Source of the DNA: Robiginitomaculum sp.
Lineage (GTDB): Bacteria > Pseudomonadota > Alphaproteobacteria > Caulobacterales > Maricaulaceae
DNA: 35,660 nucleotides
Direction of reading: 5' to 3'
Assembly: GCA_015485155.1 (NCBI GenBank)
Contig: WFUF01000011.1
Location: forward strand, 1 to 35,660
Part shown: positions 11,926 through 19,527 of the stretch, in pieces
Layout of the letters: each line of letters starts with the position of its first letter
Position numbering within the stretch: the stretch's first letter is position 1
Notes under the pieces: model-generated
The model's input: the letters and a program-made list of their open reading frames with translations, nothing else
Told to the model about the DNA's origin: nothing
Database searches by the model: none
Made by a program: the position numbers and the translations under genes

Positions 11926-12894
11926 TTATTGCTGATCCATCCACTTTTTTGCGTTTAGCACATCTCTTCTGGCGGCACGGTCATCCTCCGGGATCAATTG
12001 CAGGGCTTGATCAAAGTCCGCCCGGGCCTTCTGGAAATTTTTTGCTCCTAACTGTGCAAATCCACGCAAATACCAGCCTTGACTGAAATCAGGTGACAAT
12101 CGAATAGCCTTGTTCAAATATTTTATTGCCTTCGGGTAGTTATTCTTGCGCATTTCAAGATTGGCGGCACGATATAATGCTGATAGCTGTTTTGCCTTTT
12201 TATCGGGACTGCTATAGACTTCTTCTTTTACGAACATTGCTATGTCGTCCGATATTTCCAGCCCAAAATAAACAGTAGCCACAAATTCAGCCAATGCCTC
12301 ATGACGACTGGTGGCAGCATAAATAGAAGGAAAACCATAAGACTGCGCCAGCGCATCCATGCGATTGAACATTGCCTGACGCATGTTTAACCCCTGCCCG
12401 CTGACATCGTTTGCAACCAAAGTCAGCTTATTTGCAATAATCCGGCTCCAGCCATCAGAACGCGCGATTTGATCCACCGGGTCTGCAAGATGGGTGATTT
12501 CATGGATAAACAACCAATTGGCATAATCAATTCCCAAATGGTTGTTACCTGTGCCCTTGAAAAAAACATCAGTAAAAATGAATGAAGCCTCATGGCGTCT
12601 GCGCACCCATGCCCCCGAAACATGAGACGGTGATGATTTGGCCCGGTACAACAAGATTTTACCCGGCCCCATGGCACGTGCCAGTAAACCAGGAGAGTTT
12701 TCAGCCAAATCCTCAAACAGGGCTGTTACCTTAGCCTTTTGCGCCGGTGTCCATGGTTTTAGCTCCATATTCAATGTGGATTCAGCCGCAAGGCTTGAAC
12801 GGAACTCCGCCCATTTTGATATGTCAGCCTTTGCCTCGAAAGAAACAAACAGCAATACAATAATAAGAAACACACGTTGCAATTTGCCCTCCAT
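11926..12894 (-). CDS. Secreted protein with HEXXH zinc-protease-like motif and C-terminal TPRs
   Basis: 322 residues from the ATG at 12892-12894, preceded by a GGAAG site; a longer frame to 12933 has no ribosome site and would bury the signal peptide. A signal peptide (residues 1-23, ending EAKA) implies export. Residues 131-135 are HEITH, and a second cluster, RHEALAEF (197-204), could give the third zinc ligand, as in gluzincin-like peptidases. Residues about 244-302 form two TPR units (KAIKYLNKAIRLSP and ARADFDQALQLIP). I do not recognise a named family. It is divergent from an unknown lipoprotein gene, which may share its promoter region. Protease activity is inferred from the motif only. 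Confidence 0.85.
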   Translation of the reverse strand: MEGKLQRVFLIIVLLFVSFEAKADISKWAEFRSSLAAESTLNMELKPWTPAQKAKVTALFEDLAENSPGLLARAMGPGKILLYRAKSSPSHVSGAWVRRRHEASFIFTDVFFKGTGNNHLGIDYANWLFIHEITHLADPVDQIARSDGWSRIIANKLTLVANDVSGQGLNMRQAMFNRMDALAQSYGFPSIYAATSRHEALAEFVATVYFGLEISDDIAMFVKEEVYSSPDKKAKQLSALYRAANLEMRKNNYPKAIKYLNKAIRLSPDFSQGWYLRGFAQLGAKNFQKARADFDQALQLIPEDDRAARRDVLNAKKWMDQQ

Positions 12895-13111
12895 AGAATT
12901 TTCTTCCAGATAAGCTAAGGCACATTCATGCATTCATAGCCCGGTTTTGCAACCATTGAACAAAGACGATAGCTTATCCCATGGTCCAGAATCAGTCCCG
13001 GCATATGCAATCTGGCAATATTGGCCTATACTGAGACAATTGATTACTGGGCCTGCGGCTTTGCCAATTAATGGAAACAATATCCAAATGGCCCATAACC
13101 GGAGCATTGGC
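12895..13111. promoter_or_regulatory. Divergent promoter region of the HEXXH-TPR and lipoprotein genes
   Basis: This 217-bp gap between the two head-to-head start codons must hold both promoters. An open frame on the plus strand extends back to 12947, but its product before the lipoprotein signal is not protein-like. No clear -35/-10 pair stands out. Confidence 0.5.
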
Positions 13112-14302
13112 ATGTTTGGTAAGTTCACCCTCACCTTTGTTGCAAGCGCTGTTATTTGGCTGGGCGGCTGTGAGCCTGACAACGACAAGGCAAACAACAG
13201 TAAAATTGATACCGTAGCCATTGTCTGCGAAGACTGTCCCAGCTTAAACAAATTTACGCAAATACTGGACAGATCAAACCTTGAAGCCTCATGGATAGAG
13301 GAAGTCAAAACCTATATGAACAAAAGCCGGATACCAAAAGCATCTCTGCCGATTGAATTTAGCGTAAGAGACTTTTGCAATGACCCGGCCAGTCAAGAAT
13401 TTAACCAATTACAGGAAAGCTATATTGCCCAGTTTGAACAGATTGCCGCGGCCAGACAATCATGTACGGCAGATTGCACAATAAACATCAATAGCGCGGA
13501 GTATTGCGCATTTGATGCGCTGTTAACCCGGCAAGACAAGGAGTGGCCGCAAATCTCACTGGCCTTGCAGAATGCAGATATTCTACTGCAAGGTGCCGAT
13601 CAATCCCAAAGAAGTATAGTGGCGCAGGTCAATATGACTATGAACGGTGCCGCCATGGCCGCACAGTCCGGACTAACGGACAATTTTGAAATTCTGCTTG
13701 GCAATAAAACAACAAAGTCTGATGATGTGGAACTAAGCCTTGCTGTTAAAGAGCTGTTTGAGCTTGGTACAGCATTGCAGGCAATGTACTGGGCCAAGCT
13801 TGGCAATAAGCAGGTTGGGGATGCTGGCAATCGTCTGGTTGCACTGTCCAGCAAAATTGAGACCATCGGCGCTGAAACCCAATTGGCCTTAAATCGGGCT
13901 GAGGTTCTTGCGCCTTTGCGACGCCAACAATTGGCAAAACGCAATATTGATGCGGTGCTGGAATTGCAGTCCATAAAGAACATACTTCTGAGCGCGAAAA
14001 ACTCCGCGCCCCTGTTGAGGCCAGATACTTCGGCAAATGCCAATAATCCTGCAGCAGGAAATTCAGTGATTATGCAAGCTGCGGCGAAATGCTTTGCAAA
14101 ACTATCCCTAAACACCGCCATAGCACACGAATTTGGCCAGGTCATTCAAAGTGAATTGCAATCCTGCCGCTCATTCGCCCCTTGCCAGGCGGCAGCGGCT
14201 GGGGACTCAAAAAACCTGAGCAATATTATTGAGCACAATCTTAATTCTAAAGCCAAAACCGAAAAACTGATGCTGTCAGTCCGCAAGGCAATTTGCACTT
14301 AA
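13112..14302 (+). CDS. Predicted lipoprotein of unknown function
   Basis: 396 residues from the ATG at 13112, chosen because a GGAG site lies 7 nt upstream and a short lipoprotein signal follows directly, ending in the lipobox LGGC with Cys20. Earlier in-frame starts at 12947 or 13088 are less likely. The mature part is mostly helical with long Ala/Gln/Leu-rich stretches, a CEDC pair near the N-terminus and several more cysteines (CTADC, CRSFAPC). This suggests disulfides in an exported helical bundle. I recognise no family. It is likely anchored to the inner or outer membrane facing the periplasm. The divergent neighbour is also secreted and unassigned. Confidence 0.8.
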   Translation: MFGKFTLTFVASAVIWLGGCEPDNDKANNSKIDTVAIVCEDCPSLNKFTQILDRSNLEASWIEEVKTYMNKSRIPKASLPIEFSVRDFCNDPASQEFNQLQESYIAQFEQIAAARQSCTADCTININSAEYCAFDALLTRQDKEWPQISLALQNADILLQGADQSQRSIVAQVNMTMNGAAMAAQSGLTDNFEILLGNKTTKSDDVELSLAVKELFELGTALQAMYWAKLGNKQVGDAGNRLVALSSKIETIGAETQLALNRAEVLAPLRRQQLAKRNIDAVLELQSIKNILLSAKNSAPLLRPDTSANANNPAAGNSVIMQAAAKCFAKLSLNTAIAHEFGQVIQSELQSCRSFAPCQAAAAGDSKNLSNIIEHNLNSKAKTEKLMLSVRKAICT

Positions 14303-14392
14303 AGCACCTCTTGTAAGCTGCGGCTGAAGCACTGGCAAAGAGGCAGAAAACCTCGCTAAGTGCAAGGATGGACTTACGTCGCGCAGGACGCA

Positions 14393-14604
14393 AGTGACGG
14401 TTTGGGGTGAGGGTCAGTGACGATGGTCACCGTGAAGGGTCACTTACAGGGTCATCGCAATTTTTCGCTGTCCCTTGAGTGATACTTGATATCCCCTGTA
14501 ATCACACCAAAACAGCACTTTTTGATAACCAGATGACCCTTAAATGACCCTTCTATATACTAACTGACCCTTGGGATAAGGGGATAAGTGATAACGATGC
14601 CCGC
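14393..14604. repeat. Dispersed ~211-bp intergenic element, copy A
   Basis: Shares its whole length with copy B at 35441-35651, from AGTGACGGTT to GCCCGC. The left arm has GGGTCA-type sites starting at 14411, 14424 (TGGTCA variant), 14437 and 14449. The centre (14463-14520) matches copy B at 57 of 58 positions. The right arm has TGACCC at 14534, 14545 and 14565. It encodes no plausible protein. It lies 90 bp behind the unknown lipoprotein gene and directly before an extended -10 promoter. Confidence 0.9.
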
Positions 14605-14616
14605 AATCTTAAAACC

Positions 14617-14625
14617 TGTTATAAT
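14617..14625 (+). promoter_or_regulatory. Extended -10 promoter before the phoX leader
   Basis: TGTTATAAT gives a perfect -10 (14620-14625) with the TG extension (14617-14618). No good -35 is present, which extended -10 promoters can tolerate. Transcription would start near 14632 and run through a structured leader toward phoX. Confidence 0.55.
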
Positions 14626-14920
14626 GTAAGAGTTGGGGCAAAGCCCCTTACAAAATGCTCTTTGACAGGTGAATATTTTTCTCAAAACCAATAAAATAAA
14701 AGGTTTTGTGCACTCGTGACGCGAAAGCAATCTTAACGGGTAAGCATATAAGTGTTGCCTGCCTCTGGCAGTTATGCGCAGGGGAAAACCGGATAAGCGT
14801 TTTTACTGCTGGATTTGTGTATTAAACGCGATTGAGCAGTGTAGAATCACCCAAAAGCATTTATACTGGGCATTGATACGCAAATGCTCATTTTGATCCT
14901 TATTTGATGAAAGCTGTTTA
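14626..14920 (+). ncRNA. Candidate structured leader or small RNA with boxA-like motif upstream of phoX
   Basis: Non-coding. A GGGGC-AAA-GCCCC hairpin (14635-14647) is followed by GCTCTTTGACA at 14657-14667, identical to the boxA-like motif of the rRNA leader in this window. Further perfect stems follow: CAAAACC/GGTTTTG (14683-14708), GCAA/TTGC enclosing CTTA/TAAG (14727-14758), CTGCC/GGCAG (14759-14771), GCGTTT/AAACGC (14797-14829) and GCATTT/AAATGC (14857-14887). It matches no riboswitch or known RNA that I recognise. No terminator is seen before the phoX start, so a long 5' leader is as likely as a separate RNA. Confidence 0.4.
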
Positions 14921-16366
14921 ATGAACCTGTCAAGACGCAATATACTAAAATCCGGGCTGGCGGTAAGTGCTGCCTTTGGTGGCATGTCCGTACTGGCGGC
15001 ATGTGGTAATGATCGTAATTCTTTGGAAATTACCCTTGATAAATACGGTAAACTAATTCCCGACCCAAAAGGAATCCTGGATCTTCCCAGAGGATTTGAA
15101 TACAAAATCCTGTCTCGGGCCGGTGAAAAAATGAACGATGGCTTGCGCGTTCCCGCAGACCCTGACGGCATGGCCGCCTTTGCCGGTAAAAACGGCACCA
15201 CAATCTTGATGCGTAATCATGAACTAAACGCCAAAGATCTGGCAAAAGAGGATGTCCGGGCTGGCAAGCCTGTATCTCCCTTTGGCAAGGATGATGAGTT
15301 GCTTGATGCGGTAGATCGCTCAAAAATTTATGACTTTCACAAAAGCGGCAGAGCCATGGCCGGCGGGGTTACCGGACTGGTAATTGATCCAGGCCCACTG
15401 CATGTAAAGCACCAATGGCTGGCACTTACCGGCACCTATGACAATTGTGCGGGCGGGCCAACACCGTGGAATAGCTGGATCAGTTGCGAGGAAACCCGCG
15501 CCAGAGCCGGCGAGAAAGGTGCAAAAGATCATGGCTGGGCCTTTGAAGTAATAGCAGATCCAGAACTTGGCCTGCAGGATCCTGTACCCTTAAAAGGTCT
15601 GGGCCGCTTCAAGCATGAGGCAGCAGCCGTAGATCCGGCTACCGGTATTGTCTACCTTACGCAGGATGATTGGGGCCATAACAGCCTGCTCTATCGCTTT
15701 GTACCCGATATTCCAGGCGAAATGATCGATGCTGATAGCGGTAGGTTTCAGGCACTTATGGTCATAGGACAGCCGGGACGTGATTTACGCAACTGGCCCC
15801 TGTCCAAAGGTAAAAACGTGCGCTCTGGGCAATGGCTTGATGTGCAATGGGTGGATATTGCAGATCGCCACAACCCGGAAAATGACATTGAGGATCGTGG
15901 CGTTGAAAACGGCGCTGCGATTTTCTCCCGTGGCGAAGGCATCTGGTATGGAGATCAGGAATTATATTTTGCCTCCACTGATGGCGGAGCTAAAAAACTC
16001 GGGCAGATCTGGCGCTATGTTCCTTCCAGGTTTGAAGGAACAGAATTTGAAGCCAATGAACCAGGACGGCTGCAATTGTTCTTTGAATCTCCGGATAAAG
16101 CGGTTATGGAATACTGTGACAACATAACCATTGCCCCGTGGGGCGATATTCTTATTTGCGAAGATGAATATTCTGATGGAAATGGTGACAATTATTTGCG
16201 GGGCATAACTCCGCAAGGTAAAATATACACTCTGGCGCGTTCTGCGCTGAAACAGAAAAATGAGTTTTGTGGCGCATGTTTTGGACCCGATGGAAAAACC
16301 CTGTATTTCAACCTGCAACAAGATGGACTGACCCTGGCCGTGCGCGGCCCGTGGAAAGAGTTATAG
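14921..16366 (+). CDS. phoX: PhoX-family phosphatase (DUF839), Tat-exported lipoprotein
   Basis: 481 residues. The N-terminus combines a twin-arginine motif (SRRNIL, residues 4-9) with a lipobox LAAC (Cys28), so it is probably exported folded and lipid-anchored. PhoX signatures are clear: NCAGG with Cys176, the SCEE pair (about 188-191), RFKHEAAAVDP, EYCDNITIAPWGD, ICEDE, and the C-terminal CFGPDGKTLYFNLQ and RGPW. PhoX enzymes are Ca/Fe-dependent alkaline phosphatases that free phosphate from organic esters. Some DUF839 members have other or unknown roles, so substrate use is inferred. No Pho box is visible upstream. The next gene overlaps its end by 16 nt. Confidence 0.88.
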   Translation: MNLSRRNILKSGLAVSAAFGGMSVLAACGNDRNSLEITLDKYGKLIPDPKGILDLPRGFEYKILSRAGEKMNDGLRVPADPDGMAAFAGKNGTTILMRNHELNAKDLAKEDVRAGKPVSPFGKDDELLDAVDRSKIYDFHKSGRAMAGGVTGLVIDPGPLHVKHQWLALTGTYDNCAGGPTPWNSWISCEETRARAGEKGAKDHGWAFEVIADPELGLQDPVPLKGLGRFKHEAAAVDPATGIVYLTQDDWGHNSLLYRFVPDIPGEMIDADSGRFQALMVIGQPGRDLRNWPLSKGKNVRSGQWLDVQWVDIADRHNPENDIEDRGVENGAAIFSRGEGIWYGDQELYFASTDGGAKKLGQIWRYVPSRFEGTEFEANEPGRLQLFFESPDKAVMEYCDNITIAPWGDILICEDEYSDGNGDNYLRGITPQGKIYTLARSALKQKNEFCGACFGPDGKTLYFNLQQDGLTLAVRGPWKEL

Positions 16367-17346
16367 CGGCCAGCCTGCTGATTGCCGTTGCAGCATGTGA
16401 ACCGGCACCAGATCAGCAAGAGGTGAGCATAGAGCCTACTCCGATATATTCGGCGCAATCCATAGGGCCGATAGCCGGAGGAATATCAGCTTTGGCCTTT
16501 GCGCCCAATGCCTCAATCCCGTGGGAGGGACGGCTGCTGGTCGCTCCTGAAACCGGCGGTATTATGGTCTATAGCGTAGAAGGAAAGCAGGGCTTCATCA
16601 TGCAGGGGCCGGTCTATTCAGCTTTGGCTGCACAGGCCGGATTTTCGATTCGCAAACTAAAAACCAGCCTGGTTCTGGCAGCTCATAAAGATGGCCGGCT
16701 ATCAACAATGATTGTTGATGATGCCAGAGGCCAGGTATTTCAGGTCCCAGTTTCCGGGCTTCCTGAAACTGGCGTCACCGGAGTTTGCGCCCTTGTATCC
16801 TTACCAGGAACGCCAGAATTTGCTATTTTGCGAACTGATGGCAGCTTTGAACATTGGCAGATCAAAGACACCGGAGCAGATACGCTAGAGGCAAAAAACA
16901 TAAAAACCAACCAATTAGCCGTACCTACAAAAAGCTGTACGTCCTCTGATGAGCACGTATTTGCAACTGGCACCAATGGCGGCATTTATGCCATTGATAA
17001 CAGTTCCAAACCGGTCATTGAAAGCGCAAGCACACAAGTGGGGGCGCATATTGTTGCCCTTTCCCCGGACGAGAATACCACCTATGTGCTGTCCTCCAGT
17101 CCAGAACAGGCCGCCTTGCAGCAGTTTGACCAGACCATGACCCAAAGCGGTGCCTTGTCGGCAGTGACTTCGCTTAGCAATCCTCCGGTCACCCGTCCTG
17201 GCGCTTTGGCAGTTTCAAGCTGGTCATTTGGTGGTGCGGGCTTTTCTGCTGGTTTGCTGGCAATTGCCGATAATGAAAATAACCGGATTTCCCTAGTGGT
17301 TCGCGATACACTGCCTGGATTTAAGCACGATCAGGAAGAACGCTGA
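16351..17346 (+). CDS. Predicted beta-propeller lipoprotein, possibly phytase-like
   Basis: 331 residues if it starts at GTG 16351. This start places a short signal directly before the lipobox AVAAC (Cys16) and overlaps the PhoX stop by 16 nt. The open frame continues upstream inside phoX but is not protein-like there, and no strong ribosome site marks the GTG. The mature protein has repeated blade-like strands such as GGIMVYSVEGK, GGIYAIDNSS and SAGLLAIADNENNRISLV. The first resembles the KGGLYVYDLDGK strand of beta-propeller phytases, but the metal-ligand motifs are not obvious. With PhoX it could form a phosphate-scavenging pair; that is an inference. Confidence 0.7.
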   Translation: MERVIAASLLIAVAACEPAPDQQEVSIEPTPIYSAQSIGPIAGGISALAFAPNASIPWEGRLLVAPETGGIMVYSVEGKQGFIMQGPVYSALAAQAGFSIRKLKTSLVLAAHKDGRLSTMIVDDARGQVFQVPVSGLPETGVTGVCALVSLPGTPEFAILRTDGSFEHWQIKDTGADTLEAKNIKTNQLAVPTKSCTSSDEHVFATGTNGGIYAIDNSSKPVIESASTQVGAHIVALSPDENTTYVLSSSPEQAALQQFDQTMTQSGALSAVTSLSNPPVTRPGALAVSSWSFGGAGFSAGLLAIADNENNRISLVVRDTLPGFKHDQEER

Positions 17347-18389
17347 AGACGCGAACCGCCATGAGTTACATTCAAAACCACCAAAAATGAAACCAGCGCC
17401 AGAAACTGATGCACCAGCGCCAGAGAAATCGGCGAAACTGCCAGCAAGGTCCAGATTCCAAGCAGTATCTGGGCAACAATGACCAGTCCGACCCAAAATA
17501 TACTACGGCGCAGTTCTGCCTGCGGTTCCTTGCGTGACTTCCACACCAGAAAAATCGTTGCAATAAGAACTATATAAGCCCCCATGCGGTGATGGAACTG
17601 GGTAATAAGCGGGTCTTCAAACCAGTTGCGCCACAGGGGAAGCAAATCACCATAGGAAGCAGGTATCAGAGCGCCATCAATCAACGGCCAGGTATTGGCC
17701 ACCAGACCACCATCATTGCCAGCAACAAACCCGCCAAGCAGAAACTGGACAAACACCAGCCCTAACAATACCCAGGCAGTTGCGAGAAGTGACGAAGATA
17801 CCTTCCAGCCTTTGCGCTTGCTAGTCAGCATCAAATCCATCCATGTCCATACGCTTATAGCCAGAATAATCAGAGCCAGCCCCAAATGCGCCACCAGACG
17901 ATAGGGACTCACATCCAGAAGATCACCAAGACCACCAAGTCCTGACGAAACCATCCACCAGCCCATAAACCCTTGCAAACCACCCAAAACAAACAATCCA
18001 GCCAACCTGACTTTCAAACCTGTACTTAAAAACCCGCGCACCCAGAAAAATACCAGTGGTAATAAGACTACCAGACCAATGGCCCGTCCCAGCAGACGAT
18101 GCCCCCACTCCCACCAGTAAATGGCCTTAAAATCATTCACATCCATATGCGTGTTTTGCAGCTTGTATTCGGGAATTTGCTGATACTTCTGGAACTCCTG
18201 CTGCCATGCAGCTTCGGATAAGGGAGGAACGACCCCGGTAACCGGCTTCCACTCGGTAATCGACAAGCCAGAATCGGTGACCCGCGTCATGCCGCCAAGC
18301 ACAATCATCGCCATCAACAAGCCGATAACAATCAAAAGCCACACTGAAAGCGGTTTGATTGCGTGTTGCGGTACCTGAAATTGACGCAC
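17331..18389 (-). CDS. ctaA: Heme A synthase (CtaA/COX15 type)
   Basis: 352 residues with about eight membrane spans. It oxidises heme O to heme A for aa3-type cytochrome oxidase in the inner membrane. Family motifs are GMTRVTDSGLSITEWKPVTG, the heme-ligand histidines in WEWGHRLLGR, AHLGLAL, FHHRMGAY and VHQFLAL, and the GGFVAGNDGG loop in the second half. The start is GTG at 18387-18389 with a strong GAGG site 6 nt upstream; no better ATG exists in frame. Its 3' end overlaps the convergent beta-propeller gene by 16 nt. Confidence 0.96.
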   Translation of the reverse strand: MRQFQVPQHAIKPLSVWLLIVIGLLMAMIVLGGMTRVTDSGLSITEWKPVTGVVPPLSEAAWQQEFQKYQQIPEYKLQNTHMDVNDFKAIYWWEWGHRLLGRAIGLVVLLPLVFFWVRGFLSTGLKVRLAGLFVLGGLQGFMGWWMVSSGLGGLGDLLDVSPYRLVAHLGLALIILAISVWTWMDLMLTSKRKGWKVSSSLLATAWVLLGLVFVQFLLGGFVAGNDGGLVANTWPLIDGALIPASYGDLLPLWRNWFEDPLITQFHHRMGAYIVLIATIFLVWKSRKEPQAELRRSIFWVGLVIVAQILLGIWTLLAVSPISLALVHQFLALVSFLVVLNVTHGGSRLQRSS

Positions 18390-18459
18390 AGTTCACCTCA
18401 TACATGCAGAGCACTAAAATGGGAGAGTTGGAACCCAGAGGCTCCCAACGGCGCAAGAA

Positions 18460-18537
18460 TGGTCGGAACGGCGAGATTTGAACTCGCGACCCCCGGTCCC
18501 CCAGACCGGTGCGCTAACCGGGCTGCGCCACGTTCCG
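18460..18537 (-). tRNA. tRNA-Pro (anticodon GGG)
   Basis: A 78-nt cloverleaf on the minus strand. It has acceptor CGGAACG/CGTTCCG, a D-arm with GCGCAGCCCGGTTAG, an anticodon loop CTGGGGG giving GGG, a T-arm with GAGTTCAAATCTC, discriminator A and an encoded CCA (complement 18460-18462). It lies between ctaA and the MerR-type gene. Confidence 0.97.
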
Positions 18538-18596
18538 ACACGGTTCTTGAACTGCCCCGATTTATAGGCCCTGCCCCCACCGGCATCAAGGAGAGT

Positions 18597-19064
18597 TTAC
18601 TGCTTTTTCAGGCTTGCCGACAGTTTTTCTCTGGCTCCGGTAAGCCGGGACAGAATATCGCGTAATTCTTCTTGTTTTGTTGGCGAAGAATTGTCAGCGC
18701 GCTTTGGCTCACTCGCTATTGATGCAGAAGACGGTTTTTGCGGCGCCTCGGCCTTTTTGCTTGCTGTTTTTGGTTTTGAGGACTGTTTTGGCTCTGCTGT
18801 GGGTATGGCTACGGCTTCTGGCCCCTGCTCACGCAACAAAGCCTGTAGGCTTTTGATTGAAAACTCCTTTTCATACAGGAAAAGTCGTATTCCAGCGAGC
18901 AGCTCAATGTCTTCGGGTCGATAATACCTTCGGCCACCACCCTTCTTCATTGGTCTGACCTGGGAGAACTTGGTCTCCCAGAACCGCAAGACATGAGACG
19001 GAACCCCTACGGATTTTGCCGCCTCACCAATGGTGCGATAGGCATGTGGCTTCTTGTCAATCAG
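18597..19064 (-). CDS. MerR-family transcriptional regulator with a non-standard start codon
   Basis: 155 residues if started at CTG 19062-19064. The helix-turn-helix (YRTIGEAAKSVGVPSHVLRFWE) and wing (GGGRRYYRPEDIELL) match the MerR type commonly found beside ihfA in alphaproteobacteria. The C-terminal half is a Lys/Pro/Ser-rich linker and a short helix. The first standard start codon in frame (TTG, 18987-18989) falls inside the HTH. Upstream of the HTH no ATG, GTG or TTG exists before an in-frame TAG (19077-19079). CTG has GGAG 7 nt upstream; ATT (19059-19061) is the alternative. Its position after ihfA suggests one operon. Confidence 0.85.
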   Translation of the reverse strand: MIDKKPHAYRTIGEAAKSVGVPSHVLRFWETKFSQVRPMKKGGGRRYYRPEDIELLAGIRLFLYEKEFSIKSLQALLREQGPEAVAIPTAEPKQSSKPKTASKKAEAPQKPSSASIASEPKRADNSSPTKQEELRDILSRLTGAREKLSASLKKQ

Positions 19065-19096
19065 GACTACGCTCCACTATTGGGGCGAAGACTCAA

Positions 19097-19396
19097 TTAC
19101 TTGTTACCCGAATCAACGCGATCTTTTAGTACTTGCGAGGATTTGAACACAACCACCCGCCTAGGTTCAATAGCAACCTCTTCTCCGGTTTTGGGGTTGC
19201 GCCCCATGCGCTGTCTTTTGTCGCGCACATGAAATGCTCCAAAAGATGATAGCTTTACAGATTTGCCTTGTGCCAATTCATCGGACATCAGTTCAAAGAC
19301 CCGATCAACGAAGTCTGATGAATCCTGCCGTGAAAGCCCAACCTCACTTACCAGTGACTCGGCTAATCCTGCTCTTGTTAAAGTATTCCCGCTCAT
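19097..19396 (-). CDS. ihfA: Integration host factor subunit alpha
   Basis: A 99-residue DNA-bending protein of the HU/IHF family. The start MSGNTLTRAGLAESL fits IHF-alpha, and GRNPKTGEEVAI with the following RRVVVFK strand is the beta-arm that intercalates in DNA. A GGGGA site lies 5 nt before the ATG. The open frame runs on to 19555 into fabH, but that extension is not part of the family. IHF pairs with IhfB to bend DNA in replication, recombination and transcription. The neighbours fabH upstream and merR downstream keep the usual alphaproteobacterial order. Confidence 0.97.
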   Translation of the reverse strand: MSGNTLTRAGLAESLVSEVGLSRQDSSDFVDRVFELMSDELAQGKSVKLSSFGAFHVRDKRQRMGRNPKTGEEVAIEPRRVVVFKSSQVLKDRVDSGNK

Positions 19397-19439
19397 TTGC
19401 ATCCCCATGCTACTGCGTCCCCGTAATGCGTTTACAAAG

Positions 19440-19505
19440 AACCTATGGCGAGTAATTTTGGCAGTCAATACGATATATTGAAACTTTCGTGTATGACCAT
19501 AGGTT
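19440..19505 (-). promoter_or_regulatory. Possible ihfA promoter overlapped by a 9-bp inverted repeat
   Basis: In the 131-bp gap between fabH and ihfA, AACCTATGG (19440-19448) and CCATAGGTT (19497-19505) form a perfect 9-bp inverted repeat. On the minus strand TTGACT (complement 19463-19468) lies 17 bp before TAGGTT (complement 19440-19445), which could act as a weak -10. The left arm overlaps that -10, so this could be an operator. Confidence 0.35.
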
Positions 19506-19527
19506 TTGTGCCGGATTCTTAAAACAG

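Noticed and set aside
12947-13111. N-terminal extension of the unknown lipoprotein
   Set aside because: The extension would place 55 residues before a good lipoprotein signal; a GGAG site supports the start at 13112.
14605-14920. Pho box or known riboswitch upstream of phoX
   Set aside because: No pair of CTGTCAT-like direct repeats and no recognisable riboswitch core could be found.
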